From positions 1-64,000 of IMG/VR virus record IMGVR_UViG_3300031974_002457: a DNA stretch of 64,000 nt. One strand, written 5' to 3'. Below, one piece after another: positions 45,727-54,912 of this stretch. The notes beneath the pieces are model-generated. The model was not told the origin of the DNA. It saw nothing but the letters and a program-made list of their open reading frames with translations, and made no database searches. This stretch comes from a virus. A program made the position numbers and the translations under genes. Position 1 is the stretch's first letter; each line of letters begins with the position of its first letter.

Positions 45727-47937
45727 TTATTGTTTTATTAATTTTGATTGCATGCCTTTGTTTTTATATTTAGCTATGCTTAAATTTATTTTTTGTTTTT
45801 CAACATTTGCTCTAGGTGAGTATAAATGCCTATTGCAAGCCATAATAGCTAAACCGCTACTAATCGTTGCATCAAATTTAGTTCTTCTTGTTATATCAAA
45901 GCCAGCCCAATCATTTAACGTGTTGTTAAAAACCATGCTACCAACACTACCGTCTTCCTTCATACCAACATGATCATTGATATACATTTCAATTGCGGCA
46001 GCGTGTGCCTGTTTAATATCTTCACTAGAGTTTGGCATACCACCTACTTCTCTTTCAGCAACTGATAATTTATTCCAAACTTTATCAGGTCTATTCATTG
46101 AATAACCTCTATATCCTCTTCTTTTTAAATAATATAATAATCTAGGTTTGTTGTTTTCTGCGAGTAAAGGCATGCCATAAAAAACCAGTGCCATTAAAAC
46201 ATCCTCAAAAAACATTTCAGCTGTTTGCGGTCTAGCTATATACTCTAAGAAAAACTCACTAGCAGGTGCGTCTTCCATACTAAATTTAGTTAAACCGTGT
46301 AAAGCACCTTTAGATCCTTTACCATCAACAGTACCTGATATATCATAACTATCACATCCAAAAGCACCCATATGCTCGTTACCTGGATATTTTATACCAT
46401 TTTTTACTATTTGCTTGTTTTGTAAATGTCTTGGTGGCACCCAACCTATGTTAAATCTACCCTGTTGATTTGGTAAAAACATAACAGTTGTGTCTTTTAT
46501 ACCATTAGCCCATTGAAAATTACCTTTAGTATAATTAACACCACCTTCATTAACATCTATTTGCTCGTATATTTTTACTAGATTAAATATACTATTTTTA
46601 GTTTCATCTCTGAAAGCATGTTCTTCAGTTCTTGGAAACTGTCTATAAAATTCGTTTAAAGCATCTTGATCATTTCTTAAACCATCTGCTTCGTTTTGCC
46701 AATGATCTATAACACCTATATCTATATAATCACCATAGTGATCTAATATTTCTTCTTCAGGCGTTTCAAAAACAGGTCTACCATATTGATCCATAAAACC
46801 CTCATAATTCCACTCCATTGGAATAAACAAAGAATAAAGACCAGAACTAGTTTGACCATTTCTGTTTCGTTTTGTAACATCAGAGTCGTAATATAGTTTT
46901 TTAAATTCGTTTCCACCTTTATCCAAAGCGTTTGATGTTGACCCCATCATACACTTGCCTATAATTTTACTACCTAATCTTAATGTCGTCTTTGTGACCC
47001 TCCAGTTGTTGAGGATATTATTGGGTTTTTCCCATTTCCCGGATTCGTCATGGACGAGGAGTTTGAGTTTTTCTCCATCGTACGAGTTGTCCCCGGTGTT
47101 TTTCCAATCGATTGTGGTATCAAGTCCCGTGAGCTCCTCGGGCCTTTCACTCGTACTCGTGATATTCCTTCTTGTGAGCTTTGATGCGGGTACCCTATAT
47201 GCCAGCTCGGTCTTGGGTCTATCCATACCGTCCTGTATTGGTTTAAAAAAGAACGGGTAATTGACCGATATTGGTACCACTTTATCTGTGAACATTTTCT
47301 TAGCATCGGGCCCAGATTTGGACAATATGCCGAATCGTGCATCGGAACTAATTGTAGCTGAATTAACCACTTCTCCACTGGCCATAAAGCTAAATCCCGA
47401 TCTACGGTTTTTGAGATAGCACATTCCGTAACAACGTCTGTCTGCTTTACAAGCTTCCCAGAATATGTAGAAGAGTCTGTTAGCTTCTCTGAAGTCTGGG
47501 TTACCAACATCAATTTTGGACCACTGCAAGTACATATAATGAGTGCCAGTAATATAAGTAGCAATACCCTTGTTATAAAACCAGAAACCATTTTCTCTTT
47601 TTCTAAACTCATCTTCTATATAGTCAATATATTTACTTTTAAAATCTTGCGGATATTCACGCCAATCAAATATTGTTTTTATCCTATTAAGCTCTTTTGG
47701 ATACGGTGTTACTTGCCATTTGTCATGCTCAAACTTCTTAACTACTTTTGGCGTTTTTGGCAAAGCTATTTTTAAATTCTGTATGCTATACACATCGCCA
47801 ATCGTACCATCTTTGCTAATAACTACAACGTCATGTTCTTTGTTATAGCCATATTCCCAAGCCTTTCTTTTATTAAGCCTTTTAATTGTGTTTAATTTTA
47901 TAGGCTTAATAATTTCGTATAAATTTTGCTTGTACAT
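45727..47937 (-). CDS. terL: Terminase large subunit
   Basis: A 736-residue packaging motor. The ATPase has a Walker A-like LKNRRSGFSF at 175-184 and Walker B KLLVHDESGKW at 292-302. A nuclease-type AFGCDSYDISG lies in the C-terminal half. It is larger than T7-type terminases and resembles those of crAss-like phages. Codons for residues about 122-319 (47,570 down to 46,980) are clearly GC-richer than the rest of the gene. It shares a TAATG junction with the upstream small gene. Confidence 0.9.
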   Translation of the reverse strand: MYKQNLYEIIKPIKLNTIKRLNKRKAWEYGYNKEHDVVVISKDGTIGDVYSIQNLKIALPKTPKVVKKFEHDKWQVTPYPKELNRIKTIFDWREYPQDFKSKYIDYIEDEFRKRENGFWFYNKGIATYITGTHYMYLQWSKIDVGNPDFREANRLFYIFWEACKADRRCYGMCYLKNRRSGFSFMASGEVVNSATISSDARFGILSKSGPDAKKMFTDKVVPISVNYPFFFKPIQDGMDRPKTELAYRVPASKLTRRNITSTSERPEELTGLDTTIDWKNTGDNSYDGEKLKLLVHDESGKWEKPNNILNNWRVTKTTLRLGSKIIGKCMMGSTSNALDKGGNEFKKLYYDSDVTKRNRNGQTSSGLYSLFIPMEWNYEGFMDQYGRPVFETPEEEILDHYGDYIDIGVIDHWQNEADGLRNDQDALNEFYRQFPRTEEHAFRDETKNSIFNLVKIYEQIDVNEGGVNYTKGNFQWANGIKDTTVMFLPNQQGRFNIGWVPPRHLQNKQIVKNGIKYPGNEHMGAFGCDSYDISGTVDGKGSKGALHGLTKFSMEDAPASEFFLEYIARPQTAEMFFEDVLMALVFYGMPLLAENNKPRLLYYLKRRGYRGYSMNRPDKVWNKLSVAEREVGGMPNSSEDIKQAHAAAIEMYINDHVGMKEDGSVGSMVFNNTLNDWAGFDITRRTKFDATISSGLAIMACNRHLYSPRANVEKQKINLSIAKYKNKGMQSKLIKQ

Positions 47938-48212
47938 TATTTAGATCTTCTTTCAGCAAAACCAGAAAAAGACTCTTGCTTAACTTCTTCTTTTACATTA
48001 CCGTCAAGCATGTCTTGCTCGTCTTGTATTTTATTTAATATTTCAAATGCATCAAATATAGCTAGCTTCTTTGTTGCTGCAGCATTTTTTAATCTATCAG
48101 CAGATACATCATCTTCTGTTTCTACAATTTTTTCTTTAGCAACTTTAATTAATTCATCAACAGCTTTATACCCAGCTTGGATTATATTCTTCTTCTTTTC
48201 CTTGATATTCAT
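47937..48212 (-). CDS. Possible small terminase subunit
   Basis: A 91-residue helical protein with DELIKVAKEKIVETEDDVSAD and RLKNAAATKKLAIFDAFEIL. It directly precedes terL with a TAATG overlap, and its size and charge suit a TerS-like or packaging accessory protein. No DNA-binding HTH is clear, so the call rests mainly on position. Confidence 0.5.
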   Translation of the reverse strand: MNIKEKKKNIIQAGYKAVDELIKVAKEKIVETEDDVSADRLKNAAATKKLAIFDAFEILNKIQDEQDMLDGNVKEEVKQESFSGFAERRSK

Positions 48213-48762
48213 ATTTAATTGTCATTGCTTTAGTTAATACTCTATATAGCCTTTCACCATTTATTATAAATTCATATTCACTTCTAGGTGTAAAACCTAC
48301 AAGATCACCAACTTTTAATTGCTTTAGTTCATCACTATTATTAGAATATTTCAAAACACCAACGCAAGGAGTTTCTTTATCTAAACTGAATATATCATTT
48401 GAATAAATTGGCTTTACAAAACAATAATCATCTATTGATTTCCAAACACCATTTTGTTTATAAAGATACATTTGATCTAATTGAACAAAATATTGATCTT
48501 CTTTAAAATAGCTCTTACTGTTTTGCTCTACACCTCTAACATCTTTCCATCTTCTAAAAACATTATGGTGCACTATTACTTCATCACCTGGTTTTACATC
48601 AGTTTTAATACCTAATGGCACAGATAAAACAATAGCGCTTCTATTAACGTTTTGATGTGTAAAGTTTTCTGTATTTGTAATAAGCGATTTATCACCTATT
48701 TTTTTAACATTGTTGTATCTAGAACCTATTGGTTTAACAACAAAGTAATATAAACCTCTCAT
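48166..48762 (-). CDS. Tandem GroES-like domain protein
   Basis: A 198-residue protein with two similar halves: FVVKPIGSRYNNVKKIGD...VKPGDEVIVHHNVFR, and YCFVKPIYSND...LKVGDLVGFTPRSEYEF. Both follow the GroES barrel plan (start VKPI, then VGDxV with a loop). It may act as a co-chaperonin cap, as T4 gp31 does for capsid folding, or use the fold for another structural role. It is separate from the groES gene at 61103 and lies just before the terminase genes. Confidence 0.65.
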   Translation of the reverse strand: MRGLYYFVVKPIGSRYNNVKKIGDKSLITNTENFTHQNVNRSAIVLSVPLGIKTDVKPGDEVIVHHNVFRRWKDVRGVEQNSKSYFKEDQYFVQLDQMYLYKQNGVWKSIDDYCFVKPIYSNDIFSLDKETPCVGVLKYSNNSDELKQLKVGDLVGFTPRSEYEFIINGERLYRVLTKAMTIKYEYQGKEEEYNPSWV

Positions 48763-48983
48763 TAATATTCTAGGTTGTATTCTACAGCTATAGCCATATT
48801 TTTATTAAAATCTTTCCAAGGTAAAATCTCATCTTGTTTCTTAATAAAAATACGATACTTGTCTTTTTCTTCTATTATACAATCGATAGTATGCCCTCCG
48901 TAGACCTCTTGGCCTACAGAGTAGTGCATAGCTTCGTTTTTATAATCTTTACCAATACTAATTTTTCTTATTAAGTGATCCAT
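48762..48983 (-). CDS. Small conserved protein, unknown
   Basis: A 73-residue protein with MHYSVGQEVYGGHTIDCIIEE and YRIFIKKQDEILPWKDFNKNM. The beta-rich pattern suggests a small barrel. It is tied to neighbours by a TAATG junction and a 26-base overlap. No function recognised. Confidence 0.6.
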   Translation of the reverse strand: MDHLIRKISIGKDYKNEAMHYSVGQEVYGGHTIDCIIEEKDKYRIFIKKQDEILPWKDFNKNMAIAVEYNLEY

Positions 48984-49221
48984 CTTTGTTCTCCTTAATT
49001 ATACCGGTTTCTAAGTTTACAGTAGCGTCACCGTATTTCTTTTGTAATTCTTGTTGAATTACATTTAACTCAGCTTGATTAGCATTTAATAATTGTATGG
49101 CTGAGGCTTTTTGAACCTCCAAACCACCTATATTCATTTGTAGAGAATTAATAGCTTTTACCTTATTCTGTATATTCTCTAGCTCTTTTTTTGAAATTTT
49201 TAAATCTTTACTTTTACTCAT
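48958..49221 (-). CDS. Small coiled-coil protein, unknown
   Basis: An 87-residue protein, mostly one long helix (LENIQNKVKAINSLQMNIGG, SAIQLLNANQAELNVIQQEL) with heptad-like hydrophobics, ending in an Asn/Lys tail. It may be a chaperone or scaffold-type helper encoded before the packaging genes. No family recognised. Confidence 0.6.
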   Translation of the reverse strand: MSKSKDLKISKKELENIQNKVKAINSLQMNIGGLEVQKASAIQLLNANQAELNVIQQELQKKYGDATVNLETGIIKENKDGSLNKKN

Positions 49222-49272
49222 TTTATTCTATTTAATTACTTATTTTATATTATTACGCAATTGTCACTGTTT

Positions 49273-50178
49273 TTACTTCTTTTTAGGATTATCGGCAATA
49301 AACCAGTCTTTATACAAATGTCTCTTTCTAGATATGTAATCCATATACCTATCAACTTTATGTCTCCAATCTTCATCTAACCAAGGATTTATAATACCTG
49401 ATTTATAATTTGAAAAAGACTTGTTAATAAATTCTCTCTTATCACCAACGTGAGCAAATAAATAGTTATTTATAGTATAAAAACTACCCATTTGTATATT
49501 GTTCCAAACGTCAATAGGTTCTATTTTTTTACCTAAAACACAAGCATAAACAGCGCTTTCACTTATATGCGTGGTGTAAATTGTTTTAGCTTTTTGCATG
49601 TAATAATACATGTCAATATCTCTAGGTAATATACACTGCTCACCAAAGAAATCTTTTAGTTCACCAATAATCTGATGTGTTGTTATTGGATGAGGTTTAA
49701 AATAAATATTATCACCATGTTTTCTTTTAATATGTCTTAACCTGTTTAAACAAACATTTGTTTTTACCTTGTTTGATCCAGGTAAAACTACTAAGTAATC
49801 TTTAGGTGGATATTTATCAAAATCTTGTTTTCTATCCATGTACTTGTTAGCAATATTTTTCTGTATATTTTCAACTAAATAACTAGAATAATCTAGCGTT
49901 TTACATTTAGTGCACCCATCATTCCAGGCATCTGCTAACTGTTCGTTTCTTAACTTAAAGTTTAAAGGTTGCATATAAAAACTTGTTGCAAACTCTGTAT
50001 AACCTATAGTTTTAAAATATGGCATTTCTTCAGCTAACACATCATAGCTTGATTCTAAACCATATTCACTACACTTTCTAATAACATAACCTTCTATGTT
50101 TTCTAGCTCGTATAGCTTTTTTTCTTTTTTTAAAGGACCTATTCTATTATCTAGCTCCTTTTTATTAAACATTTCCAT
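49273..50178 (-). CDS. Putative KpsC/KpsS-like (capsule-type KDO transferase) GT-B enzyme
   Basis: A 301-residue protein. The C-terminal half has NIYFKPHPITTHQIIG, PRDIDMYYYMQKAKTIYTTH and SAVYACVLGKKIEPIDVWNN, in line with the nucleotide-sugar-binding half of capsule-synthesis family proteins (KPHP then an S/T-S-G/A-like helix). KpsC and KpsS use CMP-KDO. It lies directly after two Thr-rich fibre genes. A KDO or related transferase acting on fibres or on the host surface is an inference; the N-terminal acceptor half is not recognised. Confidence 0.55.
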   Translation of the reverse strand: MEMFNKKELDNRIGPLKKEKKLYELENIEGYVIRKCSEYGLESSYDVLAEEMPYFKTIGYTEFATSFYMQPLNFKLRNEQLADAWNDGCTKCKTLDYSSYLVENIQKNIANKYMDRKQDFDKYPPKDYLVVLPGSNKVKTNVCLNRLRHIKRKHGDNIYFKPHPITTHQIIGELKDFFGEQCILPRDIDMYYYMQKAKTIYTTHISESAVYACVLGKKIEPIDVWNNIQMGSFYTINNYLFAHVGDKREFINKSFSNYKSGIINPWLDEDWRHKVDRYMDYISRKRHLYKDWFIADNPKKK

Positions 50179-50234
50179 ATAATTAAATTTAATTGTTAGT
50201 ATTATAATAGTTACATATAATTACACTTTTCTAC

Positions 50235-52076
50235 CTATAAACCAGTCCTACTAATATATACCGTATTACCTGGATGTCTAGCTAGTGATTTAGTAGGATT
50301 TACAAACCAGTTTGTTATAAACGTAGTAGTAGTACTAGTGTTATAAACAGTTGTTGTGTTAGTGCTTGTATTATATGTGGTTGTTGTTGTTTTGCTAGTA
50401 TTAAAAGTCGTAGTAGTTGTCGTACTAGTATTAAATACTGTTATTGTTGTTTTACTCGTTATTGTACTAGTGTTAAAAAATGTCGTATAAACAGTTGTTG
50501 TATCTGTTTGTGTATTATATACAGTTGTAGTACTAGTATTAAACGTTGTAACATATGTTGTTGTAGTAGCAGTACTCGTGTTAAATACTGTTGTTGTACC
50601 TTTACTTGTTATTGTACTAGTGTTATACTCTGTGGTCACCGTGGTAAACCAATTTGTTATTGTTATTGTCTGTGTTGTTCTACTAGTGTTCCAAAACGTA
50701 GTATACGTAGTTGTCGTATCTTTTTGTGTCTCATAAGCAGTAGTTGTAGACTTACTTGTATTGTAAGTCGTTGTAGTATCTCTACTTGTAGACACAACAG
50801 TTGTTCTGTTAGTTATAAATATAGTAGTTCTACTAGTGTTCCAAGTTGTTGTTGTGTTCCTACTTGTTGATACAGTTGTTGTTCTGCTTGTTGATGTTGA
50901 TCTACTAGTATTAAAAGTAGTTAAAGTATTATAAACCGTAAATGTACCAAATGTTGTAGTGGTAGTCGTACTAGTATTAAACGTGGTAGTTGTTGACTTA
51001 CTTGTGCTAACAGTTGTAGTTCTACTGGTATTATATATAGTTACTGTAGATGTATTAAATGTAGTAGTTGTTGACTTAGACGTATTAAACGTAGTGGTCG
51101 TTGATCTACTTGTTGATACTGTAGTAGTTCTACTAGTCGACGTGCTTCTACTAGTTTCAAATGTTGTTAGCGTGTTGTAAAAAGTGAACGTACCAAAAAC
51201 AGTAGTAGTTGTTTTACTAGTGTTAAATATTGTTGTAGTACTCTTTGTTGTTAGCTTAGACGTTGTTCTACTGGTAGATGTGTTTCTAGTTGTAAGGAAT
51301 GTTGTCGTTCTACTTGTAGCTGTTAACCTTGTAGTGTTGTAAGTAGTTGTCGTGCTTCTTGTTGTTGCCCACGTAGTTGTCGTGCTTCTAGTTGTAGAAA
51401 CAGTTGTAACTCTACTTGTACTAGTTGATCTAGACGTACTAAATGTTGTTAAAGTACTATATTGCGTAAAAGTATTAAATACGGTTGTGGTTGTTTTAGT
51501 CGTTGCCCACGTTGTAGTTGTGCTTTTGGTGGTTAACTTAGATGTAGTTCTACTTGTAGCAGTTGCTCTACTGGTATTATATGTTGTTGTTGTACTTTTA
51601 CTAGTAGATATAACAGTTTTTCGAGTTGTAGCTGTGGACCTAGTAGTATTAAACGTAGTTGTCGTGTTAAATGTAGTAGTCCAATATGTAGTATATATTG
51701 TTAATGTACTTCTACTAGTGCTAAAAGTAGTTAAAGTACTATACTGAGTAAAAGTATTAAACGTAGTTGTTGTAGTCTTACTAGTATTAAAAGTAGTTGT
51801 AGTAGATCTTGATGTCGTGGTAGATCTAGTTGTTGATGTACTTCTACTTTCAGTTGTATTTCTACTTTCAGTTGTATTTCTTGATGTAGCCCATGTTGTC
51901 GTAGTAGATCTAGTAGTAGATCTAGTTGTAGTTCTACTTGTATTAAACACGGTTATTGTATTATATACAGTAGTTGTACTCGTATTAAACGTAGTCGTTG
52001 TGTTTTTTGTCGTACCTCTTTTAGTTATGGTCGACGTATTATATATTGTTGTTGTGGATCTACTAGTTAACGGCAT
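50235..52076 (-). CDS. Thr/Ser-rich repeat fibre protein without chaperone
   Basis: A 613-residue protein made almost entirely of 8-10-residue units such as YNTSKSTTTT and FNTSRTTTV, with an aromatic residue, Asn-Thr-Ser, a basic or small residue, then Thr runs. N-terminus MPLTSRSTTTIYNTS, C-terminus FVNPTKSLARHPGNTVYISR. It lacks the S74 chaperone seen in the sister protein. It likely forms an elongated beta-structured shaft, and offers hundreds of Thr/Ser for O-glycosylation. The opposite-strand ORFs here are repeat shadows. Confidence 0.75.
   Translation of the reverse strand: MPLTSRSTTTIYNTSTITKRGTTKNTTTTFNTSTTTVYNTITVFNTSRTTTRSTTRSTTTTWATSRNTTESRNTTESRSTSTTRSTTTSRSTTTTFNTSKTTTTTFNTFTQYSTLTTFSTSRSTLTIYTTYWTTTFNTTTTFNTTRSTATTRKTVISTSKSTTTTYNTSRATATSRTTSKLTTKSTTTTWATTKTTTTVFNTFTQYSTLTTFSTSRSTSTSRVTTVSTTRSTTTTWATTRSTTTTYNTTRLTATSRTTTFLTTRNTSTSRTTSKLTTKSTTTIFNTSKTTTTVFGTFTFYNTLTTFETSRSTSTSRTTTVSTSRSTTTTFNTSKSTTTTFNTSTVTIYNTSRTTTVSTSKSTTTTFNTSTTTTTTFGTFTVYNTLTTFNTSRSTSTSRTTTVSTSRNTTTTWNTSRTTIFITNRTTVVSTSRDTTTTYNTSKSTTTAYETQKDTTTTYTTFWNTSRTTQTITITNWFTTVTTEYNTSTITSKGTTTVFNTSTATTTTYVTTFNTSTTTVYNTQTDTTTVYTTFFNTSTITSKTTITVFNTSTTTTTTFNTSKTTTTTYNTSTNTTTVYNTSTTTTFITNWFVNPTKSLARHPGNTVYISRTGL
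50300..52060. repeat. Degenerate low-complexity repeat array (Thr-coding)
   Basis: Short units of about 24-30 bases encoding Aro-Asn-Thr-Ser-x-Ser/Thr-Thr runs, varied at nearly every codon, cover most of the gene. Such an array invites slippage and recombination with 52,860-54,890 and so may vary between relatives. Confidence 0.7.
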
Positions 52077-52078
52077 GA

Positions 52079-52636
52079 CTACGGTATTTTAATATATGAA
52101 TTAGGCATTATAGGATAATATATCCTACCATTATTATTAATATGTGGCTCATAATGCTCATTTAAACTATCTCTTTGTTCTACAGTAATTTGATTATCCC
52201 ACCATAAGTCAGCAATAATCAAGTCATACATTTTATCAGGCGTATACGTATATGCGTCTGCGTTTATAACGTTAATTGAATTATCAATAAAATCAACGTA
52301 ATCAATAAGCTCTTGGTTATTATCTATAACATCGATAACTTGTACAAAGCTTTTATTTTCTTTTATATATTGTGGTAATAAACCTAAACCTAACCCTAAC
52401 ACTAACACATTAGGATAGTCTGGTATACCTTCAAATATTCTTTTATGTTGAATACTACCTAAATAGTAAAAATTATCTGGATCAACTTGAGGACCATCAC
52501 CCATAAATATTTCACCATAGGCACTTATGTTGTCTATAATATCTCCACTAGAAAACGTAAGTCTAGATACACCGTTTACTTTCGTAACTGAAAAACTTGT
52601 TCCCGAATATTCTGTTATTAAATTCTCTTGTATCAT
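52079..52636 (-). CDS. Spermidine-synthase-like (SAM-fold) protein
   Basis: A 185-residue protein with NVLVLGLGLGLLPQYI (glycine-rich SAM/dcSAM loop), VIDVIDNNQELIDYV (acidic end of beta 2) and YDLIIADLWWD. This Rossmann fold is shared by spermidine synthases and related methyltransferases. Lying between two Thr-rich fibre genes, it may modify them or make a polyamine for DNA packaging; neither is shown. Confidence 0.68.
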   Translation of the reverse strand: MIQENLITEYSGTSFSVTKVNGVSRLTFSSGDIIDNISAYGEIFMGDGPQVDPDNFYYLGSIQHKRIFEGIPDYPNVLVLGLGLGLLPQYIKENKSFVQVIDVIDNNQELIDYVDFIDNSINVINADAYTYTPDKMYDLIIADLWWDNQITVEQRDSLNEHYEPHINNNGRIYYPIMPNSYIKIP

Positions 52637-54900
52637 GATATTCTTTTAAATTCTACGTCAACTTTACTATAATCAACAAATAAATCATTGTTAAATTCAA
52701 TTGATGCTAAAGGAACTTCATCAGCCATGACACCTTGGTAAACACCTTTTTTCATAACATCATCTATATATTCAAAACTGTATATATTTATACCACTTTC
52801 TGATACACCTATTAGCTTAATATTTTTCTTATATTTTCTATCTGAACAACTAAATGTATTTGTTATTAATCCACCCGCACCTATAGTTATAACTTTATCT
52901 GGAGAGAAACCGTTATTAAAGTTTATACCATAGTTAGCTGATCCTAAAGGACTAGAACAAGCACTGTTTGTGTAAACATAACTACCAACACCCATAAAAC
53001 CATAGGTTGTTGGACTATACGCAATAATACTTGTTGATCCACTACACTCAAAAGCAGGTTTACTATTACTACCACTTGTTCTATAAAAATCATAACATTG
53101 AACAGTGTTATATGTTGTTGTTGTAGATCTACTAGTATTTCTTAATATAGTGCTATATTGAGTTAATAAAGCCTCGCTAGTTGTTCTACTTGTGCTTCTT
53201 AAAACTGTACTTCTACTAGTCGATGTTGATCTAATTGTTTGATAAGTTGTAGTAAAAGTAGTAGTAAACGTAGTAGTTGTCGTTGTGCTAGTATTAAAAG
53301 CTGTATTTGTAATATAACTAGTAGACGTAGTATACGTTGTTGTTGTGTTAAACGTAGTTGTAGTTGTAAACGCAGTAGTAGTTGCTCTACTAGTTGCCCA
53401 AGTTGTAGTAGTGCTTCTAGTTGTTGATGTAGCTCTTTTCTCTTGCGTAGTCGTATTAGTGTTATATGTTGTTGTAGTATTTCTTGACGTTGCTCTACTT
53501 GTTTGTCTAGATGTTGCTGTTGCTCTAGTTGTATTAAATGTAGTGGTAGTATTAAACGTAGTCGTTGTGCTAGTGTTAAAAGTTGTAGTTGTACTTTTAG
53601 ATGTATTATACGTAGTGGTTGTATTAAAAGTTGTTGTCCAAGACGTAGTATACTGCGTAACTGTAGTCGTAGACGTATTAAACGTTGTGGTCGTATTTCT
53701 ACTAGTTGATGTAGCTCTCTTTTCTAGCGTAGTAGTATTTGTATTATACGTTGTAGTAGTGTTAAACGTAGTTGTAGTACTAGTATTGAAAGTAGTTATT
53801 GTAGCTGTACTTGTATTAAATGTTGTCGTAGTACTTTTACTTGTATTAAATATTGTTAAAGTATTAAACGTGGTTGTTCTACTAGTGTTAAACGTAGTTA
53901 TTGTAAGAAACGTTGTGGTCCAAGATGTTGTATATTGTGTGGTCGTAGTTGTTGACGTGTTAAATGTCGTTGTTGTATTTCTACTAGTCGACGTAAACCT
54001 TTTTTCTGTCGTTGTTGTATTAGTATTGTATGTTGTTGTTGTATTAAATACAGTAACGGTTGACGTATTAAATGTAGTCGTAGTAGATTTACTAGTATTA
54101 TATGTTGTTGTGGTAGATCTTGACGTGGCCCAAGTTGTAGCTCTAGTAGTATTATACGTAGTCGTAGTTGACGTATTATATACAGTAGTTGTACTTTTTG
54201 TTGTAGCCCAAGTTGTTGTTGTTGATCTTGATGTTTGAGTTTGTCTTTTTTCGCTAGTAGTTGTATTTGTATTATACGTTGTTGTGGTATTAAATACAGT
54301 TGTAGTAGATGTGTTAAATGTTGTTGTAGTAGTTTTACTAGTTTGAAATATAGTTGTTCTACTTGTTTCATACGTTGTCAACGTACTAGTGTTAAAAGTT
54401 GTCGTAGTTGTTTTACTAGTGTTATACGTAGTTGTAGTGGTAGTGGATGTATTATATACGGTTATAGTTGTTCTACTTGTTATTTTACTAGTCTGAAAAG
54501 TAGTTGTATATACAGTTGTTGTATTAGTTGAAAAAGCCTTTTTTGTAGCTGTACTAGTGTTGTACGTAGTCGTATAAACCGTAGATGTTATTTTATTTGT
54601 AGACACTACAGTGTTAGTAGACTTAGATGTAACTCTAGATTCTGCAAAAGTAGTTACTTTACTTGTACTGTAATATGTTATTGTGATTGTGTTTGTAGTT
54701 CTAGAAGTTTCTACAGTTGTTGTGTATACTGTAGTTGTGTCTTTAGATGTAGACCAACTGGTTGTTGTAGACTTTTGAGTATTATATGTAGTAGTCGTGC
54801 TTTTACTAGTATTAAACGTAGTAGTCGTGTTCTTACTAGTCGATACGCTAGTATTCTTGGTTGTATTCCAGAAATCTATTCTTGACCAAAACCACTTCAT
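52633..54900 (-). CDS. Thr/Ser-rich repeat tail fibre with S74 chaperone domain
   Basis: A 755-residue fibre. The N-terminus is MKWFWSRIDFWNTTKNTS; residues about 20-590 repeat units such as FNTSKSTTTT and EKRATSTSRNTTTT. A small Cys-bearing domain (QCYDFYRTSGSN, FECSGSTS) follows, then a C-terminal intramolecular chaperone of the endosialidase type: CSDRKYKKNIKLIG, INIYSFEYID, YQGVMADEVP. This Ser (SDRK) is the usual self-cleavage site in S74 proteins. It predicts a trimeric fibre. It overlaps the next gene by ATGA. Confidence 0.82.
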   Translation of the reverse strand: MKWFWSRIDFWNTTKNTSVSTSKNTTTTFNTSKSTTTTYNTQKSTTTSWSTSKDTTTVYTTTVETSRTTNTITITYYSTSKVTTFAESRVTSKSTNTVVSTNKITSTVYTTTYNTSTATKKAFSTNTTTVYTTTFQTSKITSRTTITVYNTSTTTTTTYNTSKTTTTTFNTSTLTTYETSRTTIFQTSKTTTTTFNTSTTTVFNTTTTYNTNTTTSEKRQTQTSRSTTTTWATTKSTTTVYNTSTTTTYNTTRATTWATSRSTTTTYNTSKSTTTTFNTSTVTVFNTTTTYNTNTTTTEKRFTSTSRNTTTTFNTSTTTTTQYTTSWTTTFLTITTFNTSRTTTFNTLTIFNTSKSTTTTFNTSTATITTFNTSTTTTFNTTTTYNTNTTTLEKRATSTSRNTTTTFNTSTTTVTQYTTSWTTTFNTTTTYNTSKSTTTTFNTSTTTTFNTTTTFNTTRATATSRQTSRATSRNTTTTYNTNTTTQEKRATSTTRSTTTTWATSRATTTAFTTTTTFNTTTTYTTSTSYITNTAFNTSTTTTTTFTTTFTTTYQTIRSTSTSRSTVLRSTSRTTSEALLTQYSTILRNTSRSTTTTYNTVQCYDFYRTSGSNSKPAFECSGSTSIIAYSPTTYGFMGVGSYVYTNSACSSPLGSANYGINFNNGFSPDKVITIGAGGLITNTFSCSDRKYKKNIKLIGVSESGINIYSFEYIDDVMKKGVYQGVMADEVPLASIEFNNDLFVDYSKVDVEFKRIS
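53090..54890. repeat. Degenerate low-complexity repeat array (Thr-coding), second copy
   Basis: The same class of unit as at 50,300-52,060, including blocks with EKR inserts. It is separated from the first array by about 1 kb with the spermidine-synthase-like gene. Confidence 0.7.
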
Positions 54901-54912
54901 ATTCTATTTAAA

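Noticed and set aside
46980-47612. Second-frame minus ORF of 210 residues inside the terminase gene
   Set aside because: It lies within the GC-rich patch, where stop codons are rarer; the terminase frame carries the Walker A and B motifs and is continuous.
50508-50870. Cys-rich plus-strand ORF over the first Thr-rich fibre
   Set aside because: Also a shadow of the repeat: Cys and Ser come from the same Thr/Tyr/Phe codons read backwards, with no start context or independent conservation.
53345-54238. A 297-residue plus-strand ORF rich in Val and Leu opposite the Thr-rich fibre
   Set aside because: It is the reverse of Thr-coding repeats (ACN/ACT codons read as Val/Ser-type codons); the minus-strand protein has a real C-terminal chaperone domain and a normal gene context.
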